This document shows, piece by piece, positions 7,314-12,424 of a stretch of DNA of 28,698 nt. Position 1 is the stretch's first letter; each line of letters begins with the position of its first letter. Source of the stretch: a virus. The notes beneath the pieces were generated by a model. It was not told the DNA's origin. It was given only the letters and a program-made list of their open reading frames with translations, and made no database searches. Where the stretch lies: IMG/VR virus record IMGVR_UViG_3300021197_000490, positions 1 to 28,698 of that record; one strand, 5' to 3'. Both the position numbers and the translations under genes were made by a program.

Positions 7314-8058
7314 AACATTCACTTATGACAACGCCCCTGACACAGAGGTCCTGACCGAAGAGGAACAGGATTCTCTGGCAGTGGGTGAAGAACTTATGGA
7401 CCAGCAGGAGAACCTCCTCGCTGGTAAATATAAGAACGCTGAGGACCTTGAGTCTGCATACCTTGAGCTTCAGAAGAAGCTGGGTGAAGGAAGCGACGAA
7501 GCTGAAGAAGAAGGAGAGATGGAAGATGCAGAAGAGTTTGAATCAACTCCTGCTACTGACATGATCTCTGCTGCTTCTCAAGAGTTTGCTGAAAATGGTG
7601 AGCTAACACCGGAGACACGTGATGCTCTGGCTGAGATGGATAGTGCTGAGCTTCTCGATGCATACATGTCCTTGGCACAACCACCTTCACCTGACCTGAC
7701 TGATTCAGATGTATCTAACCTGAAGGCTTCAGTTGGAGGTGAAGAAGCTTACAACCAGATCACTGGTTGGGCTGCTGAGTCTCTATCTGATGTAGAGCTT
7801 GATGCCTTTAACACCACAGTTGATAGTGGTTCGATGGCACAGATCCAGATGGTTATGGCTGGGCTTCAAGCTCGCTACCAAGCGGAGAATGGATACGAAG
7901 GTACGCAACTACAAGGCAAAGCTCCAAGCAATTCACGTGACACGTTCCGCAGTCAGGCTGAGGTTGTTGAAGCAATCAATGACCCACGGTATGACCGTGA
8001 CCCTGCATACAGGAACGACATCCTGATGAAGCTTGAACGATCTGACGTTGCATTCTAA
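7306..8058 (+). CDS. Capsid assembly scaffolding protein, T7 gp9-like
   Basis: A 250-residue, strongly acidic protein (runs such as EAEEEGEMEDAEEFE) between portal and capsid genes, where T7 gp9 lies (307 residues). Scaffold guides procapsid assembly and is lost before DNA fills the head. The N-terminus (LLAGKYKNAEDLESAYLELQ) is a segment typical of phage scaffolds, the middle is low-complexity acidic helix, and the C-terminus (RYDRDPAYRNDILMKLERS) is the charged part that usually binds the capsid protein. The ATG at 7306 overlaps the portal stop. The TAA overlaps the following hli ATG by one base. Confidence 0.9.
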   Translation: MAETFTYDNAPDTEVLTEEEQDSLAVGEELMDQQENLLAGKYKNAEDLESAYLELQKKLGEGSDEAEEEGEMEDAEEFESTPATDMISAASQEFAENGELTPETRDALAEMDSAELLDAYMSLAQPPSPDLTDSDVSNLKASVGGEEAYNQITGWAAESLSDVELDAFNTTVDSGSMAQIQMVMAGLQARYQAENGYEGTQLQGKAPSNSRDTFRSQAEVVEAINDPRYDRDPAYRNDILMKLERSDVAF

Positions 8059-8249
8059 TGACAGTTATTAACGAAGACGGCGGTCGTACAAACATCTACG
8101 CAATTGAACCCCCTATCACACTTATTGACGTGCGCGATTTACACAACGAAAACGCTGAGAAACTGAACGGTCGTCTGGCAATGCTAGGTGTCATGGCAGC
8201 ACTAGGTGCTTATGCACTAACTGGTCAAATCATTCCTGGAGTTTGGTAA
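8058..8249 (+). CDS. hli: High-light-inducible protein (Hli)
   Basis: A 63-residue, single-helix chlorophyll-binding-type protein of the Hli/Scp family. The signature is E34-x-x-N37-G-R39-x-A-M-x-G followed by a hydrophobic stretch AALGAYALTGQIIPGVW, the usual Hli membrane helix. Hli proteins bind chlorophyll and carotenoid in the thylakoid membrane and protect photosystem II under stress. In cyanophages they are thought to keep host photosynthesis running with phage D1. Its ATG overlaps the scaffold stop, so it is transcribed with structural genes, and its stop overlaps the next tiny ORF by one base. The residues before the motif (about 1-31) are less conserved. Confidence 0.93.
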   Translation: MTVINEDGGRTNIYAIEPPITLIDVRDLHNENAEKLNGRLAMLGVMAALGAYALTGQIIPGVW

Positions 8250-8329
8250 TGCCACAAGGTAAAGGTACATACGGTACGAAGAAAGGTCGTCCACCTAAGA
8301 AAGGTATGAAGGGTGGCAAAAAATGTTAG
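8249..8329 (+). CDS. Tiny Lys/Gly-rich basic protein (26 residues)
   Basis: A 26-residue ORF beginning MPQGKGTYGTKKGRPPKK and ending in a Lys-rich run and Cys. Its ATG overlaps the hli stop by one base, and it fills the gap before the next basic protein. More than a third of its residues are Lys or Arg, suggesting nucleic-acid binding. I recall very similar short ORFs in marine cyanophages, but none with a known function. The reading frame could be chance at this length; the exact one-base coupling and coding-like composition favour a gene. Confidence 0.6.
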   Translation: MPQGKGTYGTKKGRPPKKGMKGGKKC

Positions 8330-8552
8330 CCTCAAGATGGGCAAGCACAAGTCCCGCAAAGGTGGTCTAACTGCTGCGGGGCGTGCCAAGTACAACAGAG
8401 CAACTGGGTCCAACCTGAAGGCTCCACAGCCTGGTGGTGGACCACGTAAGAAATCCTTTTGTGCTCGTATGTCAGGTAACAAAGGACCAATGAAAGATTC
8501 AAAGGGTCGTCCTACTAGGAAGGCTCTAGCCCTACGACGCTGGAAGTGTTAA
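8313..8552 (+). CDS. Small basic conserved phage protein (79 or 71 residues)
   Basis: A basic protein with KHKSRKGGLTAAGRAKYNRA, then LKAPQPGGGPRKKSFCARMSG, NKGPMKDSKGRPTRKALA and a final RRWKC. This arrangement recurs in many marine phages as a short protein of unknown function; the paired Cys near positions 56 and 79 and the clustered Arg/Lys suggest nucleic-acid contact. I favour the GTG at 8313, because GAAAGG lies eight bases upstream. The ATG at 8337 (71 residues) has no Shine-Dalgarno but begins at the conserved MGKHKSRKGG. The GTG start overlaps the preceding ORF by 17 bases. Confidence 0.75.
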   Translation: MAKNVSLKMGKHKSRKGGLTAAGRAKYNRATGSNLKAPQPGGGPRKKSFCARMSGNKGPMKDSKGRPTRKALALRRWKC

Positions 8553-8554
8553 TC

Positions 8555-8707
8555 ATGCCTGCCAAACGTGGCTTATACGCCAACATTCACGCCAAGAAAA
8601 AGAGAATCGCTGCTGGTAGTGGCGAGAAAATGAGAAAGCCTGGGTCTAAAGGAGCACCCACGGCTGCGAACTTTAAACGCTCCGCAAAAACTGCAAAGAA
8701 AAAGTAA
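8555..8707 (+). CDS. Small Lys/Arg-rich protein (50 residues)
   Basis: A 50-residue ORF starting MPAKRGLYANIHAKKKRI, with AAGSGEKMRKPGSKGAPTA in the middle and a KTAKKK end. About a third of the residues are Lys or Arg. It is the third successive tiny basic protein after hli, three bases behind the previous stop. Similar peptides occur beside structural genes in cyanophages. A role in DNA or virion binding is plausible but not shown. There is no clear Shine-Dalgarno, so translation probably relies on readthrough from the gene before. Confidence 0.7.
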   Translation: MPAKRGLYANIHAKKKRIAAGSGEKMRKPGSKGAPTAANFKRSAKTAKKK

Positions 8708-8729
8708 CACCTAACTAACAACAACACAC

Positions 8730-9068
8730 ATGAAATCTATTATTATCGCTAGTCTCCTCGTCGCCGCTGGTGGCGCAGCTCATGCTGGTCCCTACGTCAA
8801 TGTAGAAACCAACTCAGGCTTCGTCGGATCTGACTACACAGGATCTGCTACTGATGTACATATCGGTGTAGAAGGTAACGGCTGGTATTTGCAGGGAGGA
8901 CCTGCTCTACTTGCACCGGACAATGCTGATGGTGAAGTAGAACTCTCAGGTAAAGCTGGTGGTTCTTATGGAATTAATGAAGCACTCTCTGTCTACGGAG
9001 AAGTGTCTTTCCTTACTGGAGATACAAACAGCTACGGCACTAAGGCCGGACTTAAGTATAACTTCTAA
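8730..9068 (+). CDS. Exported mini outer-membrane-like protein
   Basis: A 112-residue protein with a clear signal peptide: MKS, a hydrophobic IIIASLLVAAGG core, and AHA at 17-19 before GPYVNVE. The mature part (about 93 residues) alternates polar and hydrophobic residues in short strands rich in Gly, Tyr and Trp, lacks Cys, and ends LKYNF. A terminal Phe after alternating hydrophobics is the beta-signal used by outer-membrane barrel proteins. I infer a small beta-barrel or half-barrel targeted to the host envelope. Similar proteins occur in other cyanophages without known function. It has no Shine-Dalgarno; its leader at 8708-8729 is A/C-rich. Superinfection exclusion or permeability change are possibilities only. 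Confidence 0.7.
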   Translation: MKSIIIASLLVAAGGAAHAGPYVNVETNSGFVGSDYTGSATDVHIGVEGNGWYLQGGPALLAPDNADGEVELSGKAGGSYGINEALSVYGEVSFLTGDTNSYGTKAGLKYNF

Positions 9069-9084
9069 TAGCTAAATAGAATAA

Positions 9085-9103
9085 GGGAGGTGCAATTCCT
9101 CCC
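9085..9103 (+). terminator. Hairpin upstream of psbA (copy 1 of repeated element)
   Basis: A perfect 6-bp stem, GGGAGG with CCTCCC, closes the 7-base loop TGCAATT. It lies between the outer-membrane-like gene and psbA, and is followed by CTAGC rather than a T-run. A near copy occurs after the psbA/peptide unit at 10485-10503. It could be a weak terminator, an RNA-processing or stability element. The remainder of the 9069-9175 gap shows nothing else I can support. Confidence 0.5.
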
Positions 9104-9175
9104 CTAGCTCTAGCCAGCCAAGGCTTAAAACTGGTCTTACTTAACTTACTTACCCAACCATGAACTTTTACTTAA

Positions 9176-10252
9176 ATGACCGCTGTACTTTCAAGACCAC
9201 AACAACTAAATAACTGGGAAGCCTTTTGTAATTGGGTTACCTCTACTAACAACCGTCTGTATGTCGGTTGGTTTGGAATCCTCATGATTCCCACGCTGCT
9301 TGCAGCTACCACTTGTTTCATTATTGCCTTCGTTGGCGCACCACCTGTAGACATTGATGGCATTCGTGAACCAGTTGCAGGATCGCTCCTGTACGGAAAT
9401 AACATTATATCGGGAGCAGTTGTCCCGTCTTCAAATGCAATCGGCCTGCACTTCTATCCCATCTGGGAAGCAGCCAGTCTCGATGAATGGCTATACAACG
9501 GCGGACCATTCCAGCTTGTTGTCTTCCACTTCCTTATCGGTATCTACTCTTACATGGGACGCGAATGGGAACTTAGCTACCGGCTAGGTATGCGTCCTTG
9601 GATCTTCGTTGCTTACTCAGCACCAGTTGCTGCGGCAAGTGCTGTCTTCTTGGTATACCCCTTTGGACAAGGTTCTTTTTCAGATGCGATGCCTCTTGGC
9701 ATTTCCGGCACCTTCAACTACATGTTGGTCTTCCAAGCTGAACACAATATTCTTATGCATCCTTTTCATATGCTTGGTGTTGCCGGCGTATTTGGTGGGG
9801 CTTTGTTCAGCGCTATGCATGGTTCTCTTGTCACCAGTTCCCTGGTTAGGGAGACGACCGAGAATGTATCTCAGAACTATGGGTATAAATTTGGACAGGA
9901 AGAAGAGACATATAATATTGTCGCTGCTCACGGATACTTTGGTCGGTTGATCTTTCAATATGCTTCTTTCAATAATTCTCGCAGCCTTCACTTCTTTCTT
10001 GCTGCTTGGCCCGTTGTTGGGATTTGGTTCACCGCTTTGGGTGTTTCCACAATGGCATTCAACCTTAACGGTTTCAACTTCAATCAGTCAATCGTTCATG
10101 GTGGACATGTCGTTAATACCTGGGCTGACATCCTTAACCGGGCTGGCTTAGGTATGGAAGTAATGCATGAGCGTAATGCTCATAACTTCCCACTTGATCT
10201 GGCAGCAGCATCTACCACTGAGGTAGCACTGACTGCTCCATCTATTGGTTAA
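9176..10252 (+). CDS. psbA: Photosystem II D1 protein
   Basis: A full-length 358-residue D1, the reaction-centre protein that turns over fastest in light. Seen directly: Tyr161 (YZ), Asp170, Glu189, His190 and His198, all at standard numbering. The late ligands HERNAH and LDLA follow, but one residue early (His331, Glu332, Asp341, Ala343). Residue 130 is Glu (MGREWEL), as in high-light D1 forms. A C-terminal extension of about 15 residues follows the usual processing site after LDLA. The one-residue shift comes from an altered lumenal loop, HGGH at 308-311, where cyanobacterial D1 normally has DSQGR-type sequence. There is no intron and no Shine-Dalgarno; the leader is A/T-rich. Phage D1 replaces damaged host D1 during infection. 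Confidence 0.98.
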   Translation: MTAVLSRPQQLNNWEAFCNWVTSTNNRLYVGWFGILMIPTLLAATTCFIIAFVGAPPVDIDGIREPVAGSLLYGNNIISGAVVPSSNAIGLHFYPIWEAASLDEWLYNGGPFQLVVFHFLIGIYSYMGREWELSYRLGMRPWIFVAYSAPVAAASAVFLVYPFGQGSFSDAMPLGISGTFNYMLVFQAEHNILMHPFHMLGVAGVFGGALFSAMHGSLVTSSLVRETTENVSQNYGYKFGQEEETYNIVAAHGYFGRLIFQYASFNNSRSLHFFLAAWPVVGIWFTALGVSTMAFNLNGFNFNQSIVHGGHVVNTWADILNRAGLGMEVMHERNAHNFPLDLAAASTTEVALTAPSIG

Positions 10253-10260
10253 TTAAATCG

Positions 10261-10340
10261 TCCGTTCATCGAATACCGTCGATCAGGACAAGATACCAAT
10301 CTCGGTAAACGACGCATGACATGAGGTGACATGGAACGGG
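10261..10340 (+). promoter_or_regulatory. Putative glutamine-II riboswitch (Downstream-peptide motif)
   Basis: A structured leader between psbA and a tiny ORF. The outer stem P1 pairs CCGTTC (10262-10267) with GAACGG (10334-10339), plus a T-G wobble. Immediately inside its 3' strand is a stem CATGACA (10315-10321) with TGACATG (10327-10333), having one A-A mismatch and the loop TGAGG. Upstream are smaller hairpins ATCGA/TCGAT (10268-10283) and TACC/GGTA (10294-10307). The features CGTTCATC at the 5' end and GACGCATGAC leading to CATGGAACG at the 3' end match my memory of the Downstream-peptide RNA of marine cyanobacteria, a glutamine-binding class placed before short peptide ORFs. That is exactly the arrangement here. 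The match is from memory, not a covariance search. Confidence 0.65.
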
Positions 10341-10343
10341 GTC

Positions 10344-10363
10344 CCTCAGTTCTCTTATGGAGG
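10344..10363 (+). promoter_or_regulatory. Ribosome binding site with possible sequestering stem
   Basis: A strong GGAGG at 10359-10363 sits five bases before the ATG at 10369. CCTC at 10344-10347 can pair with GAGG at 10360-10363, hiding it. Because this lies directly after the putative riboswitch, it is a natural expression platform: pairing could change with ligand binding. The Shine-Dalgarno is seen; the switching is inferred. Confidence 0.5.
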
Positions 10364-10368
10364 ATATT

Positions 10369-10470
10369 ATGCCAAACGTTGAATTACGTCAGCGTCTGCG
10401 TGAGCAAGCCCAAGCTGCCAAAGAGCAGAAGCTTGTCTATCGCGGTGTGGCTTACCTTAAAAGCCGCTAA
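10369..10470 (+). CDS. 33-residue peptide with YRGVAY motif, riboswitch-associated
   Basis: A 33-residue ORF: a charged helix (VELRQRLREQAQAAKEQ) followed by KLVYRGVAYLKSR. The Y-R-G-V-x-Y segment resembles the core of DUF4278-type cyanobacterial small proteins. It has an ideal Shine-Dalgarno at five bases and sits right behind the putative glutamine riboswitch, which is the genomic habit of 'downstream peptides' in marine cyanobacteria. As I recall, one such cyanobacterial small protein, PirA, binds the PII nitrogen regulator; whether this peptide is related needs an alignment. I infer a role in host nitrogen control. The ORF is too short to exclude chance on its own, but the Shine-Dalgarno, motif and leader agree. 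Confidence 0.65.
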   Translation: MPNVELRQRLREQAQAAKEQKLVYRGVAYLKSR

Positions 10471-10484
10471 GTAGTTCTGTAATT

Positions 10485-10503
10485 GGGAGGTGCAAATCCT
10501 CCC
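10485..10503 (+). terminator. Hairpin downstream of the peptide gene (copy 2 of repeated element)
   Basis: GGGAGG pairs perfectly with CCTCCC around the loop TGCAAAT, 14 bases after the peptide stop. Over 24 bases it differs from the hairpin before psbA (9085-9108) at two positions only, and the copies are exactly 1400 bases apart. The lack of a T-run makes a classical terminator doubtful. Confidence 0.5.
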
Positions 10504-10626
10504 TTAGCAATTGGCATTGGCCCTCTGAGGAGGATACCCTTTGCCGTCATGACGGTGGGAAAAGACCACAAAACTATTTGTACGTACGAAGATTCAATCA
10601 ATACTCTATTTTAAAACTGCTAAAAA
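10504..10626 (+). other. Non-coding capsid leader with 12-bp palindrome
   Basis: The non-coding stretch before the capsid gene holds a perfect palindrome CCGTCATGACGG (10544-10555) and an orphan GAGGAGG (10527-10533) with no start codon at usable distance. It ends in an A-rich run directly before the capsid ATG, which lacks a Shine-Dalgarno. A promoter for the capsid transcript probably lies here, but I cannot name one by consensus. Confidence 0.4.
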
Positions 10627-11763
10627 ATGGCACAACAATCTAGTACTCTTACCACGTCACTAACTAGACCTGGTATTAACGCGAATCAGGCGACTCCGTC
10701 AACTGATCCTCGTGCTCTCTATCTGAAGTTGTTCAGTGGAGAAATGTTTAAAGGCTTCGAGAATAACGCTATCGCTCGCGATCTCGTTATGAAGCGCACA
10801 CTTAAGAACGGCAAGTCTTTGCAGTTCATCTACACCGGTCGCACTACGGCTGAGTACCACACGCCTGGTAACGCCATCCTTGGCAACAGCGATGGTGCAC
10901 CTCCAGTGGCCGAGAAGACCATCACTGTTGATGACCTTCTGATCAGCTCTGCCTTCGTGTACGAGCTTGACGAAACTCTTGCTCACTACGAGCTGCGTGG
11001 CGAGATCTCTAAGAAGATCGGCTATGCACTTGCTGAAAAGTATGACCGCTTGATCTTCCGTGCGATCACCCGTGGTGCACGTTCTGCATCGCCGATCGCA
11101 AAGACCAACTTCAAAGAGCCAGGTGGTACTCAGGTCCGCGTTGGTGCTACTACTAACGAGTCTGATGCATACTCTGCAACCGCTCTAGTGGATTCCTTCT
11201 ACGACGCCGCGGCTGCGTTGGACGAAAAAGGAATTAGTCAAGACGGGAGAGTCGGGATCTTAAACCCAAGACAATATTATTCGCTGATCCAACAAGTGGG
11301 TGAGAACGGTTTGATCAACCGCGACGAGCAGGGCTCCTCTCGTCAAAGCGGCCAAGGCATCGTTGAGATCGCTGGCATCAAGATCTACAAGTCAATGAAC
11401 ATCCCGTTCCTTGGCAAGTACGGCACCAAGTACGGCGGCACCTCTGGTGTTGCTGATCCTGGTAACACTGGTGACTTCATCGGAGTTGCTGCTGAGAACG
11501 CCTCTGGCGCTACCACCGGCATCAACAACGACTACGGAACTGCTGCTGAACTGGGCTCTAAGTCCTGCGGCATCATCTTCCAGAAAGAAGCCGCTGGCGT
11601 TGTTGAGACCATCGGACCACAGGTCCAGGTGACCTCTGGCGACGTGTCTGTTGTGTATCAGGGCGACGTGATCCTTGGCCGTTTGGCTATGGGCGCTGAC
11701 TACCTGAACCCTGCTGCTGCTGTTGAGCTGTATGTAGGCGCTACTGCACCTGCTGCATTCTGA
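10627..11763 (+). CDS. Major capsid protein, T7 gp10-like
   Basis: A 378-residue HK97-fold major capsid protein, similar in length to T7 gp10A. Family blocks include the N-terminal arm through ALYLKLFSGEMFKGFENN, the FIYTGRTTAEYHTPGN segment, and LLISSAFVYELDETLAHYE leading into the long helix with KKIGYALAEKYDRLIFRAI. VGILNPRQYYSLIQ and the P-domain run up to GDVILGRLAMGADYLNPAAAVEL. It is expressed strongly, with its own leader upstream and a strong terminator 15 bases after the stop. Codon choice is distinctly GC-richer than in the neighbouring small genes, consistent with high expression. I see no frameshift signal for a minor form. Confidence 0.97.
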   Translation: MAQQSSTLTTSLTRPGINANQATPSTDPRALYLKLFSGEMFKGFENNAIARDLVMKRTLKNGKSLQFIYTGRTTAEYHTPGNAILGNSDGAPPVAEKTITVDDLLISSAFVYELDETLAHYELRGEISKKIGYALAEKYDRLIFRAITRGARSASPIAKTNFKEPGGTQVRVGATTNESDAYSATALVDSFYDAAAALDEKGISQDGRVGILNPRQYYSLIQQVGENGLINRDEQGSSRQSGQGIVEIAGIKIYKSMNIPFLGKYGTKYGGTSGVADPGNTGDFIGVAAENASGATTGINNDYGTAAELGSKSCGIIFQKEAAGVVETIGPQVQVTSGDVSVVYQGDVILGRLAMGADYLNPAAAVELYVGATAPAAF

Positions 11764-11777
11764 TATTTATTTCATAC

Positions 11778-11805
11778 AAGGGTTCCTTCGGGAGCCCTTT
11801 TTTTT
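11778..11805 (+). terminator. Rho-independent terminator after the capsid gene
   Basis: AAGGGTTCC, loop TTCG, GGAGCCC, then eight T. The stem has seven pairs with one T-G wobble and a stable UUCG-type tetraloop, ideal for intrinsic termination. T7 has its main terminator at the same place, after gene 10, which keeps capsid transcripts in excess over the tail genes. Confidence 0.92.
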
Positions 11806-11809
11806 AACT

Positions 11810-12424
11810 ATGACTACTCCTACAACTATTGATCTCGATACCGAACTATCCGCAGTAAATTCAATCTTGGGGAGTATCGGTCAGTCTCCAGTAACTAACC
11901 TCAACTTCACTAATCCTGAGATTGAGTTCATCTACAACCTCCTCAAGGAAAGCAACGTTGAAGTGCAGAGTGAGGGTTGGGTTTACAACAGGGAAGACCA
12001 CTACCCATTCACACCTGACACTAACAAAAACATCAGCATTCCTAACAACGTCTTACGTATGGATGTGTGTAAGGAAGAAGTCTTCCGGAGTACTGATGTC
12101 GTCAAACGTGACGGCAAGCTCTACAACAAAGTCAACCATACATATGAGTTTGACAAACCACTTGACATGAACGTCGTGTGGTTATTTCCATTTGAGGATC
12201 TACCTCAACCTTTCAAGCGTCTGATTGTTGCTAAGGCTTCTGTCCGTGCAGCTACGCAGCTTGTGTCGAACCCGACGCTTGTCCAACTCCTAGGCCAGCA
12301 GGAAGGCTATGCCCGAGCAATCGTCACTGAGTACGAGTGCAACCAGGGTGACCATAACTTCCTCGGCATGGGACATGACCAGGGCTACCAAGCCTATGAA
12401 CCATTCCGTGGATTGCGTCGCTGA
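11810..12424 (+). CDS. Tail tubular protein A, T7 gp11-like
   Basis: A 204-residue protein of the gp11 adaptor family (T7: 196 residues), forming the ring between portal and nozzle. The N-terminus DTELSAVNSILGSIGQSPV is the hallmark of this family. GWVYNREDHYPFTP, the central strands, and FEDLPQPFKRLIVAKASVRAATQ near the C-terminal helices also fit. It starts five bases after the terminator T-run, so it depends on readthrough of that terminator or on a promoter within it. The stop overlaps the next gene's ATG by one base. Confidence 0.93.
   Translation: MTTPTTIDLDTELSAVNSILGSIGQSPVTNLNFTNPEIEFIYNLLKESNVEVQSEGWVYNREDHYPFTPDTNKNISIPNNVLRMDVCKEEVFRSTDVVKRDGKLYNKVNHTYEFDKPLDMNVVWLFPFEDLPQPFKRLIVAKASVRAATQLVSNPTLVQLLGQQEGYARAIVTEYECNQGDHNFLGMGHDQGYQAYEPFRGLRR

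Noticed and set aside
9085-9108. tRNA or attachment-site remnant
   Set aside because: Only the T-arm-like hairpin is present; acceptor pairing, anticodon arm and D arm are absent here and at 10485.
9160-9213. 17-residue ORF overlapping the psbA start, possible leader peptide
   Set aside because: No Shine-Dalgarno and no support beyond an ATG and a stop.
10482-10496. Phage RNA polymerase promoter of the Syn5 type, from ATTGGG
   Set aside because: Only six bases match the recalled consensus and the rest belongs to the hairpin.
10549-10614. 21-residue ORF in the capsid leader starting inside the palindrome
   Set aside because: The GGAGG is 15 bases away, too far, and the peptide has no recognisable pattern.
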